From a virus: a stretch of 21,645 bases of DNA. Made by a program: the position numbers and the translations under genes. The notes under the pieces are model-generated. The model was not told the DNA's origin. It was given only the letters and a program-made list of their open reading frames with translations, and ran no database searches. Shown in pieces: positions 1 through 6,887 of this stretch; position 1 is the stretch's first letter, and each line of letters begins with the position of its first letter. The stretch is from positions 1 to 21,645 of IMG/VR virus record IMGVR_UViG_3300020281_000135. One strand, given 5' to 3'.

Positions 1-1158
1 GAACTACAACCTGTTCGTTACACCGCTATCCCTATGTATCAGATTACATTTGATGAGGGGCCAGACGGTAAACCCAACTATGTATTTAGAAAATTTAAAA
101 GGCCGTTTGAGGTTGTTGAAAAAGAGTTCCCAGGAGTAGAGTTTCCAGATGAGGTTCTGCAAAAGTATGCAGAGAAACCTATGGAATACATTGAATTGCT
201 GGAAGCTACCTATCCAAATGACAAAGGTAGATTTGATTACTGCCTTATGACAATGGAAGGTGACCACAAGATTTTGCACAGGGAACTGAAATCTAGCCCA
301 TGGGTTATTAGTAGGTTCATGGTAGCACCAGGTGAGATTTATGGCAGAGGCCCATGTCTCTATGCTCTTCCAGATATTAAGACCCTTAACAAGGTTATAG
401 AGTTAAATCTGAAAAACGCTTCACTCTCTATAGGCGGTGTGTTCACTGCTGTGGATGATGGGGTTCTAAACCCACAAGCAATTCAGATAGTGCCAGGTGC
501 AATCATTGGTGTTTCTTCTAATGGTGGGCCTAGAGGCCCAAGTCTGGCACCGCTCCCTAGAAGCGGAGATGCACAGCTATCAAATATTATTGCAAACGAT
601 TTGCGTATGAATGTGAAGAAGACTTTGTACGATGAAAGTCTACCGCCAGACAATATGTCTGCACGTTCAGCTACAGAAATCGTAGAGCGTATGAAGGAAC
701 TTTCACAGAACCTTGGTGCAGCGTTTGGACGTTTGATTACAGAAACTATGTATCCAATCGTTAGACGTTCACTAGAGTTAATGGATGAAGAAGGCATGAT
801 TGATTTGCCTTTGAAGGTAAACGGTCTGGAGGTTGTTATTGAACCACAGTCACCGCTTGCTATGGCATCCAACATGGAGAAGGTAAGCAACGTCTTGAAC
901 TTCTTGCAGATGTCACAGGCACTTGGTGGGGCAGGCAATGTTCTTATTAAACCTGAGGCAGTAGGTGATTACATACTTGATAACATGGGTATTGATGCAA
1001 CACTGAGAACGACACCTGAAGAACGTCAAGCAATTATGCAGCAAGCAATGGCTATGCAACAGCAGGCCATGCAGCAGCAACAAGGGGTCACTCCTGGGCA
1101 ACCAGTCCAGGATACCCCACCAGAAGGAGAGGTAGCTGGTGGCGAACCAAGCGGATAA
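1..1158 (+). CDS. Portal (head-tail connector) protein, 5' part missing
   Basis: The reading frame is open from base 1 to the TAA at 1156-1158, so the true start lies left of the window and 385 residues are visible. T7 gp8 has 536, so roughly the first quarter is probably missing. Portal proteins form the dodecameric ring at one capsid vertex through which DNA is packaged and ejected. The visible part carries the conserved podovirus connector signature SATEIVERMKELSQNLGAAF, followed by the helical FGRLITETMYPIVRRSLELM stretch. It then ends in a glutamine-rich, low-complexity tail (QQAMAMQQQAMQQQQ, then Pro/Gly/Glu). It is the first of the head genes, followed by the Bbp19-like, scaffold and capsid genes, the usual T7-like order. 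The last 20 bases overlap the next gene. Assignment to the T7-type head-to-tail connector family is from remembered family patterns. Confidence 0.9.
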   Translation, partial: ELQPVRYTAIPMYQITFDEGPDGKPNYVFRKFKRPFEVVEKEFPGVEFPDEVLQKYAEKPMEYIELLEATYPNDKGRFDYCLMTMEGDHKILHRELKSSPWVISRFMVAPGEIYGRGPCLYALPDIKTLNKVIELNLKNASLSIGGVFTAVDDGVLNPQAIQIVPGAIIGVSSNGGPRGPSLAPLPRSGDAQLSNIIANDLRMNVKKTLYDESLPPDNMSARSATEIVERMKELSQNLGAAFGRLITETMYPIVRRSLELMDEEGMIDLPLKVNGLEVVIEPQSPLAMASNMEKVSNVLNFLQMSQALGGAGNVLIKPEAVGDYILDNMGIDATLRTTPEERQAIMQQAMAMQQQAMQQQQGVTPGQPVQDTPPEGEVAGGEPSG

Positions 1159-1444
1159 GATTAGAGATATTAACTCTGTGGGATGGGATGGCCTAGAGGC
1201 TAACGTCCATCACCTCAGACTTAATGATGCAGATGCACAAATCAAACTTGATTATGCATATAGTAAATGTTTTGGAACACAAGAAGGCAAGGCTGTTCTT
1301 GAGCATTTGAAACAAATAACACTCGACCAACCTTGCTGGGTTCCTGGTGCAGATACTAGCTTTGGATATGCTAGAGAAGGCCAGAACTCTATTGTGAGAG
1401 AAATACAACAACGTATAAGGAGAGCAAATGAGCCAATCGAATGA
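1139..1444 (+). CDS. Bbp19-like small phage protein
   Basis: This 101-residue protein starts at a GTG preceded by AAGGAG at about 1124, and overlaps the portal end by 20 bases. Residues about 35-98 run DYAYSKCFGTQEGKAVLEHL, then a W-x-P-G-A-D segment, then REGQNSIVREI. This pattern (an aromatic-rich start, G-x-x-VL-x-x-L, a short variable loop and a final REGQ-x-S-[VI] helix) is that of the Bbp19-like domain found in small proteins between portal and scaffold genes of many podoviruses. Their role is not established. The position suggests a head-assembly or packaging accessory. The scaffold ATG lies inside the last 17 bases, so the two are probably translationally coupled. The gene is real with high confidence; the family name rests on pattern memory. 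Confidence 0.75.
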   Translation: MANQADKIRDINSVGWDGLEANVHHLRLNDADAQIKLDYAYSKCFGTQEGKAVLEHLKQITLDQPCWVPGADTSFGYAREGQNSIVREIQQRIRRANEPIE

Positions 1445-2249
1445 GGCACTGGCTGCGGAACCTGTAGAACAGGAACAGCAACAACCTGAACCTCAGGGTT
1501 TAATGGAACAAGCCAGACAGGAAAATCCTGTTTCACATGAAACAACTGAACAACCAGGAGACATTCCGCATCTAGAACCAGATGAGGATGCTGAACCAGA
1601 TGGGCCGTATGAACGCCCTGAATGGATGCCTGAAAAGTTTTGGGATGATGATGGCCCAGACCTAGAGAAGATGGCTGAAAGCTACAACAATCTTGAGAAG
1701 AAGTTTTCTCAAGGCAAACACAAAGCCCCAGAAAAATATGATGTCTCTTTTATGGAAGAGGCTGGCGTTCAATCTGACGATGAACTTGCAACATTTTTTA
1801 CTGGATGGGCTAAGGATAATGGTATTTCACAGGCAGCGTTTGAGGATTTGGCAGGCAAGGTTCTTGCGATGGGGAGCGAAACGGCTGAAACTGAAACGAT
1901 GTCTCTTGCACAAGAAAAGAAAATGCTAGGCGACAACGCAGATGAGATTATTAAATCTAATCTTACCTGGGCAGACGGCTTGATGAACAAAGGGATTATC
2001 TCTGAAGATGAATTGAATGAGATAGACATCTGGGGTGGCACCGCTGTTGGCGCACGACTTTTGCAAAAGGTACGAGCAATGACAGGAGAGAACGTCACCA
2101 TTCCTACAACAACAGCTTACTCAGCTGCAAAGGAAGGTGAAGACGATTTTAAGTCACGGATTAATGGTTTGATGGCTGACCCTCGTTATGGAACAGATGC
2201 TGCTTACACTCGTTCAGTAGAGAAGGAATTTGAGGAGCGATACAAATAG
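1428..2249 (+). CDS. Scaffolding / capsid assembly protein
   Basis: The 273-residue product sits immediately upstream of the major capsid gene. Start ATG 1428 has AAGGAG at 1417-1422. Residues 1-60 are Gln/Glu/Pro-rich and probably disordered. Residues 61-100 contain the hallmark of podovirus scaffolds: YERPEWMPEKFWD, then a LEKMAESYNNLEKKFSQGKH stretch (the P-E-W-[LM]-P-E-K-F-W plus S-Y-x-x-L-E-K-K pattern). The rest is acidic and helical, and the C-terminus is lysine/arginine-containing (VEKEFEERYK). Basic scaffold tails bind the coat subunit in well-studied phages. The protein should direct procapsid assembly as an internal core and leave before or during packaging (T7 gp9 analogue). No protease is visible nearby, so exit of intact protein is more likely than cleavage. 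Confidence 0.85.
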   Translation: MSQSNEALAAEPVEQEQQQPEPQGLMEQARQENPVSHETTEQPGDIPHLEPDEDAEPDGPYERPEWMPEKFWDDDGPDLEKMAESYNNLEKKFSQGKHKAPEKYDVSFMEEAGVQSDDELATFFTGWAKDNGISQAAFEDLAGKVLAMGSETAETETMSLAQEKKMLGDNADEIIKSNLTWADGLMNKGIISEDELNEIDIWGGTAVGARLLQKVRAMTGENVTIPTTTAYSAAKEGEDDFKSRINGLMADPRYGTDAAYTRSVEKEFEERYK

Positions 2250-2250
2250 C

Positions 2251-2279
2251 TTTACAAGATGGGCCTTGTATTGTATAAC
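2251..2279 (+). promoter_or_regulatory. Sigma70-like promoter ahead of the capsid gene
   Basis: TTTACA (2251-2256) and TATAAC (2274-2279) are separated by exactly 17 bases and match the TTGACA/TATAAT consensus at 10 of 12 positions. The element begins two bases after the scaffold stop (2247-2249), in one of only two long gaps in the late region. Transcription would begin near 2285 and carry the structured leader described next. Such a site would let host RNA polymerase boost capsid mRNA above its neighbours. A small inverted repeat, TACAAG/CTTGTA (2253-2258 and 2265-2270), overlaps the spacer and could be an operator or chance. Activity is inferred from sequence match only. Confidence 0.6.
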
Positions 2280-2295
2280 TTAGACTGAACGATAA

Positions 2296-2363
2296 CTGTA
2301 ACCAACAGCCGTTCTGGCAGCTGAGAAATCAGCCGTTGCGGTAGCGTATACCGTAGGTTACAG
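2296..2363 (+). promoter_or_regulatory. Structured leader RNA upstream of the capsid gene (cloverleaf-like)
   Basis: CTGTAACC (2296-2303) pairs perfectly with GGTTACAG (2356-2363), closing a 52-base interior that holds further hairpins. One is GCTGA-GAAA-TCAGC (2320-2333), with a GNRA tetraloop. Another is TGCGGTA-GCGTA-TACCGTA (2337-2355), with one G-U pair, directly stacked on the closing stem. A weak 3-bp hairpin CAG/CTG lies at 2306-2316. The 8-base word CAGCCGTT occurs twice (2306-2313, 2330-2337). The structure would sit about 10 bases from the predicted 5' end of the capsid transcript, and ends 58 bases before the ATG. It may stabilise the mRNA or regulate translation. It has no tRNA T-loop or anticodon features. 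No known family was recognised. Confidence 0.5.
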
Positions 2364-2421
2364 CCCAGGCTTTCTGGACAACTGTTGCGATTAACAATGT
2401 AACTTTTGCTAGGAGGCAAAT

Positions 2422-3282
2422 ATGACAACTAAAGCAAATCTGTCACCAGCCTTTGTGCAGCTTTTTGATGCCGAAGTACATCAGGCATATCAAGGAGCGG
2501 CAGTATTGACTGGTGCCGCCAGAACCAGAACAGGTGTTGTTGGTTCTACCGTAAACTTTCCCAAAGTAGGGAAAGGTCAAGCAAGTGTTCGTACTCCAGC
2601 TACCGATGTTGTGCCGTTAAACAGCACGTTCTCATCTGTGGCCTGTACACTTACTGACTATTATGCAGCTGAGTACAGCGATATCTTCTTGCAACAGAAG
2701 GTAAACTTTGACGAAAGGCGTGAACTTGCACAAGTGGTAGGTTCTGCTATTGGACGTAGGCAAGACCAAATCTTGCTTGATGCTCTTTCTACAGCATCCG
2801 CTGGCACAACTATTGCCAACACTGTTGTAACGTCAGGGTCTGCTTCAGCAAGTGACCTTAACATTGGTAAGATTATTGCGGCTAAGAAAGCACTGGACGC
2901 TAAGAATGTTCCAGGCGAAGGCCGACATATGATTATCCATGCTAACAACCTTGCTGCATTGCTTGGCGATGAACGTGCGATTAGTGCTGATTTCCAGACT
3001 ATTCGTGCCTTAGTCTCAGGCCAGGTAAGCACCATGATGGGCTTCCAATTCCACATTCTTGGAGACAGGGATGAGGGTGGTCTAAGCATTGACGGTTCTA
3101 ATGACCGTACTTGTTTTGCATTCCATCAGAGTGCAGTAGGTGTTGCTGTGGGTATGCCTGCATCAACTGAAATCAACTATGTGCCAGAGAAGACATCCTT
3201 CCTGGTAACAGGCAAGCTATCTATGGGCAGTATTGTGATTGATACAGACGGCCTAGTTGACGTTACTTGTCGAGAAAGCTAA
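2422..3282 (+). CDS. Major capsid protein
   Basis: The 286-residue product follows the scaffold gene and has a strong ribosome binding site (AGGAGG, 2411-2416, 5 bases before ATG). It forms the icosahedral shell, presumably with the HK97 fold shared by tailed-phage coats. The sequence fits podovirus coat proteins of the non-T7-length class. It opens with a helix and AYQGAAVLTGAARTRTGVVG (beginning at about residue 22). It continues with a strand-rich region around KVGKGQASVRTP, a helix with QVVGSAIGRRQDQILLDAL, and the characteristic end FAFHQSAVGVAVG...YVPEKTSFLVTGKLSMGSIVID. It is shorter than T7 gp10A (345). No slippery sequence for a gp10A/10B style frameshift is evident. It has its own promoter and leader, consistent with high expression. 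The stop is followed by the next gene's AAGGAGG, which begins inside the stop codon. Confidence 0.88.
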   Translation: MTTKANLSPAFVQLFDAEVHQAYQGAAVLTGAARTRTGVVGSTVNFPKVGKGQASVRTPATDVVPLNSTFSSVACTLTDYYAAEYSDIFLQQKVNFDERRELAQVVGSAIGRRQDQILLDALSTASAGTTIANTVVTSGSASASDLNIGKIIAAKKALDAKNVPGEGRHMIIHANNLAALLGDERAISADFQTIRALVSGQVSTMMGFQFHILGDRDEGGLSIDGSNDRTCFAFHQSAVGVAVGMPASTEINYVPEKTSFLVTGKLSMGSIVIDTDGLVDVTCRES

Positions 3283-3294
3283 GGAGGTACTGAT

Positions 3295-3576
3295 ATGGCT
3301 TTTGACAGAGATGGGTGGAACCCAATCGGTGGACAGTCCAAAAAAGGTACTGCTCCACAGCTGTTCACTTACACTACGACAGACGCAGTAGCAGATGTTA
3401 ACACAGCTGGTTACTTTAACGATGTGTCTTCAGAGGTATCTGTAGGTGATGTTATCATTTCAGTAACAAGCACTGGTGGTACATTGGCATCATCAATTCA
3501 CACTGTTGCATCTAATGCATCATCTGTGGTTGACGTAACTGATGGAACAACCATTGCACAAACTGACAGTGACTAA
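3295..3576 (+). CDS. Small capsid-associated protein (possible decoration protein)
   Basis: This 93-residue protein starts 12 bases after the capsid stop, with AAGGAGG at 3281-3287. It is rich in Thr, Ser, Val and Asp with one cluster of aromatic residues (LFTYTTTDAVADVNTAGYFN) and has the look of a compact beta-sheet protein (EVSVGDVIISVTSTGG). Similar small proteins with the pattern A-P-Q-L-F-x-Y-T-T-x-D...G-Y-F-N are often found just after podovirus coat genes. A role in decorating or stabilising the capsid is inferred from position and composition only. It ends immediately before a strong hairpin at 3586-3611, so it is the last gene of the capsid transcript. It lies in the same frame as the capsid gene, separated by the TAA and four sense codons. 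Confidence 0.7.
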   Translation: MAFDRDGWNPIGGQSKKGTAPQLFTYTTTDAVADVNTAGYFNDVSSEVSVGDVIISVTSTGGTLASSIHTVASNASSVVDVTDGTTIAQTDSD

Positions 3577-3585
3577 AACTAACAT

Positions 3586-3611
3586 GGTGGGGGGCGGAAA
3601 CGCCCCCTACT
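3586..3611 (+). terminator. GC-rich hairpin with GAAA loop after the capsid genes
   Basis: GGGGGCG (3590-3596), loop GAAA (3597-3600) and CGCCCCC (3601-3607) form a very stable stem that can extend to about 10 bp with flanking G-U, U-A and G-C pairs. It is followed by TACTAATATAA, not a true U-tract. It therefore fits a partial terminator, an mRNA 3'-end stabiliser, or a processing site. It lies where T7 has its terminator, between the capsid and tail tubular A genes, which would make capsid mRNA more abundant than tail mRNA. The next gene's ribosome binding site (AAGGAGG at 3617-3623) begins 6 bases beyond the stem. Confidence 0.65.
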
Positions 3612-3628
3612 AATATAAGGAGGACTAG

Positions 3629-4258
3629 ATGGCACAGGGCGATACTGACGTAAAAGTTTGTAACAAAGCGTTACTGCTTCTTGGTGTTGAAGCCATTACT
3701 AGTTTTTCTGACGGTACTCCAGCAGCAACAGCTTGCGATACCATTTACAAAGAAGTTAAGTTTTCCACATTGGGGATGTACCGTTGGTCATTCACCATTG
3801 CTAAACGTGAACTCTCAAGAGACACAGCAACCCCACAGAACGAATGGACGTACCAGTACATATTGCCAAACGATATGTTGATTGGTGTTCCTGAAGCTGT
3901 AAGGGTAACAAGCAACCCTGGTGGCTTGCTATATAAAAACTGGGAGATTGCACAAGCTACAGGCGGTTATTCAGTATTGATGACTGAAGCAACTGAAGTA
4001 CACATAGATTATCAGAAGGCTGTAAGTGAAGGCGGTATGCCTACCTATTTTATCCAACTTCTGGCTTATCAGATGGCTTGGCACCTGGCTGAGGTGCTTA
4101 CAGACCAAACAACTAAATCAGAGTATTGGCGTACTGTTGCACTAGGTACTCCATCTGAAGGACAAAGAGGAGGGTATTTCAGGCAAGCAGCATCTATAGA
4201 TAGTGGGGGGCAGACACCTTCTGTTGTTGGTGATTATCTGCTGACTGATATACGATGA
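3629..4258 (+). CDS. Tail tubular protein A (T7 gp11-like adaptor)
   Basis: The 209-residue product is close to T7 gp11 (196). T7 gp11 forms the ring that joins the portal to the tail nozzle and to which fibres attach. The N-terminal pattern is diagnostic: VKVCNKALLLLGVEAITSF (the N-x-A-L-x-x-L-G motif), then A-C-D-x-I-Y, then a M-Y-R-W-S-F-T-I-A-K-R helix and the QNEWTYQYILPNDML segment. The C-terminal part contains a Y-Q-M-A-W-H-L-A-E-V-L-T helix typical of the family, then a glycine-rich end. Start ATG 3629 has AAGGAGG 5 bases upstream. The ATGA at 4255-4258 joins stop and start of the next gene, so the two tail tube proteins are translationally coupled. Confidence 0.9.
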   Translation: MAQGDTDVKVCNKALLLLGVEAITSFSDGTPAATACDTIYKEVKFSTLGMYRWSFTIAKRELSRDTATPQNEWTYQYILPNDMLIGVPEAVRVTSNPGGLLYKNWEIAQATGGYSVLMTEATEVHIDYQKAVSEGGMPTYFIQLLAYQMAWHLAEVLTDQTTKSEYWRTVALGTPSEGQRGGYFRQAASIDSGGQTPSVVGDYLLTDIR

Positions 4259-6303
4259 GCCGTGTTCAGCAATACCAAGCGTCATTTAGTATAGGTGAGA
4301 TAGACCCTTTATTGAAAGGGCGTATTGACCTACAGCAATACTATACATCTGTCGAAACAGCTAAGAATGTTTTGTTTGAGCCACAAGGGGGTTTTAGCAG
4401 ACGACCTGGTTTAAAGTTTCTTCTAGACCTTACAAGTGATGGGGCAAACAACAGTCATCATCTAGTGCCTTTTGAGTTTTCATCAGAGACTAGTTTTATG
4501 ATTGTGATGTCTGCATTCAATTCGACATCAACCATTCGTATGCGGTTCTATAAGGACGGCACGTTACTTACGAACATCAATGGAAGCGGCAATGCTTATC
4601 TGGATTACAGCGTGGGTACTCTTTATAGCGTTAGTAATTTTGATTTAGCTAGGTTAAACTTTACTCAGTCAGCTGATACGTTAATTTGTGTTCATCCTAA
4701 CTTTGTGCCTTTCAAACTTGTTAGAGGTGCAACAGACACAACGTGGACAGCAACTAGTCTCGCATCTGAACTGACTGTTCCTAAACACGCATTCAGTCTT
4801 TCTACGTCCAGTCCATCTGGAACTATAACACCCAGCGGTGTAGATGGAACTGTTACTATTACTGCATCTGCAAGCATCTTCAGCAGCAGCAATGTAGACC
4901 AATTTCTTGAAATAGATAATGGTTTTGGCAGGGCCAGAATAACCAGGTTCAACTCTGCAACTGAGGTTGAGGCAATGGTAGAGATACCATTCTTTGATAC
5001 AGACGCCACAAGTAATTTTATTTTAGAAACAGGCTATGAGGATGCCTGGAGCAATACGAGAGGCTGGCCTTTCACCGCTACTTTCCATGAAGGTAGATTG
5101 TATTTTGGTGGCTCTGATAGTTTGCCTTCAACATTGTTCGGTTCAAAGGTTGCAGACTTTTTTAACTTTAAAGCAGCTGAAGGATTAGATGATGATGCTA
5201 TTAAAATCACGTTATCTACTGATAGCGTTAATACTATTACTGGCTTACGTTCTGGTAGAGATTTACAAATCTTCACCACAGGGGCTGAGTTTTTTATTCC
5301 ACAGGGTGATTTAGACCCAATCACACCAGCCAACATTGTTGCTAAGTCTAGTACGAAACGTGGAGCAAAACCTTTCATACGACCTCAGGCGGCTGAGGGT
5401 GGCACGTTGTTTATTCAGCGGTCAGGCAAAGCTGTTCGTGAACTGTTGTTTAGTGACGTAGAACTTTCTTATGTTGCCAACAACATATCTCTTCTCGCTT
5501 CTCATTTATTGATAGACCCAAAGAAACTGGCACTTAGGTCAGCAACTGATACTACTGAAGGCGATTTGTTCCTGGTAGTAAACGGAACCGATACAACTGG
5601 GTATCGTGCATCTAGCCTTACACATACAGGTGAGATAGCTGCATTTATGTTGAACAAAGGGCAGAACATTGTAGCACCATCACACTTTGTTACAGATGGT
5701 GACTTTGTTGATGTTGGCGTTGATATTGATGACATATATGTAATTGTAAAAAGAACTATAGGTGGCTCTGCTAAATACTACTTAGAAATATTTGATGATG
5801 ACTTTACGACAGATAGCGCAGTCCAACATTCGCCTAGCTTTGGTGCTACCACCTATAGCGGTCACTCCCATATTGATGGTAAGACAGCAAAAGTAATTAG
5901 GGATGACATTGTTGATGCGGATGTAACAGTTTCATCTGGCAACATAACAACTGCTGCTGTGCCTTTGAGTTATGTAGAAGCAGGGCTTGATTATACCGTT
6001 GAGGTAAAAACCAATCCAGTAGAGTTAAGATTACCTAGTGGCTCTGTTGCTAGTCAACAGAAACGAATTGTAGAGGTAACACCAAACTTATTTCTAACGC
6101 AGAACTTAACGATAAATGGCAGCACAACTCCCTTGCAACAAACAGGTGCAAGTGGCAGCGGTGGTGTTCCTAATTTTACAGGTAAGAAAAAAGTAAGTGG
6201 CCTTCTTGGGTACTCCAGGGATGCACAAATAACCATAAGCCAGAACCAGCCAGTCTTTATGACGGTTCTAAGTTTAGATTACAAAGTGAGTGTAGGACAA
6301 TGA
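4255..6303 (+). CDS. Tail tubular protein B (T7 gp12-like nozzle)
   Basis: The 682-residue product corresponds to T7 gp12 (794), the six-copy nozzle that closes the tail tip and is the conduit for DNA and ejection proteins. The N-terminus is the family signature: SFSIGEIDPLLKGRIDLQQY, then Y-x-x-x-V-E-T-A-K-N-V-L, then Q-G-G-F-S-R-R-P-G. The centre is beta-rich, with repeated T/S/D-rich strands and GWPFTATFHEGRLYFGGSDS near residues 268-287, a conserved beta-propeller segment of this family. The C-terminus contains the R-x-V-E-V-T-P...F-M-T-V-L-S-L-D-Y-K-V end typical of the group. Start and stop are both fused to neighbours through ATGA overlaps (4255-4258 and 6300-6303), consistent with coordinated translation of the tail block. 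Confidence 0.9.
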   Translation: MSRVQQYQASFSIGEIDPLLKGRIDLQQYYTSVETAKNVLFEPQGGFSRRPGLKFLLDLTSDGANNSHHLVPFEFSSETSFMIVMSAFNSTSTIRMRFYKDGTLLTNINGSGNAYLDYSVGTLYSVSNFDLARLNFTQSADTLICVHPNFVPFKLVRGATDTTWTATSLASELTVPKHAFSLSTSSPSGTITPSGVDGTVTITASASIFSSSNVDQFLEIDNGFGRARITRFNSATEVEAMVEIPFFDTDATSNFILETGYEDAWSNTRGWPFTATFHEGRLYFGGSDSLPSTLFGSKVADFFNFKAAEGLDDDAIKITLSTDSVNTITGLRSGRDLQIFTTGAEFFIPQGDLDPITPANIVAKSSTKRGAKPFIRPQAAEGGTLFIQRSGKAVRELLFSDVELSYVANNISLLASHLLIDPKKLALRSATDTTEGDLFLVVNGTDTTGYRASSLTHTGEIAAFMLNKGQNIVAPSHFVTDGDFVDVGVDIDDIYVIVKRTIGGSAKYYLEIFDDDFTTDSAVQHSPSFGATTYSGHSHIDGKTAKVIRDDIVDADVTVSSGNITTAAVPLSYVEAGLDYTVEVKTNPVELRLPSGSVASQQKRIVEVTPNLFLTQNLTINGSTTPLQQTGASGSGGVPNFTGKKKVSGLLGYSRDAQITISQNQPVFMTVLSLDYKVSVGQ

Positions 6304-6881
6304 GCGGCCCAACTTTAGCAGTAATGGCAATCGCATCAGCTGTCGTTGGCGGCTATGCACAAATACAAGCAGCCAAGGCGCAACGTACTATGTACAACCG
6401 TCAGGCTCAAATTACAGAAAGACAATCAAAATTAGATGGCCTTGCTTATAAACAGCAAGGTGTAAATGCTTTGAAGAAAATGAACAGGGTATTGGCAGCT
6501 AATACAGCAAGGGCAGCAGCAGGCAATCTAGACCCTTTCTCCTCAGGAGATAGCCACGATGTTATTGCAACCTACAACCTTAGACAAGGTGTAAATGATT
6601 TTACCATAGCAAGAGATAATCAAACTATCGCTGAGAAGATGGGTAAGTTTCAAGCAGACAACTATCGTTATGCAGGCCAGGTAGCTGTTTCAAATGCCAA
6701 GACCATGGCGGCAGTTAACATTGGTATGTCCTTTGTTACAGCTGGTCAGGTATATGGCACCGAAGGTTTATCAGGAATGTTTCAGACGGCAAGTGCCGCT
6801 CCAACTGTAGTAAGCCCAACAACATCATCAATGGCGGTTCCAGGGGTTGGAGGCTATTCGCCAACAACAATGTTTGGGTAG
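6300..6881 (+). CDS. Internal virion protein (T7 gp14-like ejection protein)
   Basis: The 193-residue product nearly equals T7 gp14 (196). It lies directly after the nozzle gene, where the first ejection protein is found in T7-like phages. Residues 5-22 (LAVMAIASAVVGGYAQIQ) form a hydrophobic segment, followed by the conserved pattern A-x-x-Q-R-x-x-Y-N-R-Q-A-Q. A central helix has R-A-A-A-G-N-L-D-P-F-S-S-G-D, and the C-terminus is Ser/Thr/Pro/Gly-rich. In T7 this protein leaves the capsid first and makes the pore in the outer membrane. The ATGA overlap with the upstream gene couples translation. No cysteine is present. The family call is strong by position, length and pattern, though T7-like gp14 proteins diverge quickly. 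Confidence 0.82.
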   Translation: MSGPTLAVMAIASAVVGGYAQIQAAKAQRTMYNRQAQITERQSKLDGLAYKQQGVNALKKMNRVLAANTARAAAGNLDPFSSGDSHDVIATYNLRQGVNDFTIARDNQTIAEKMGKFQADNYRYAGQVAVSNAKTMAAVNIGMSFVTAGQVYGTEGLSGMFQTASAAPTVVSPTTSSMAVPGVGGYSPTTMFG

Positions 6882-6887
6882 ATAACT

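Noticed and set aside
2253-2270. TACAAG/CTTGTA repeat as a terminator of the scaffold transcript
   Set aside because: Only 6 bp with mostly A-U pairs and no U-tract; it overlaps the spacer of a much better promoter match.
2296-2363. Cloverleaf-like fold read as a tRNA
   Set aside because: The size is right, but there is no 7-base anticodon loop, no TTC-type T-loop and no discriminator/CCA context; the hairpin next to the closing stem has a 7-bp stem and 5-base loop.
2661-3089. Long - strand open frames opposite the capsid and fibre genes
   Set aside because: They lack ribosome binding sites and recognisable protein patterns, and are explained by codon bias of the + strand genes.
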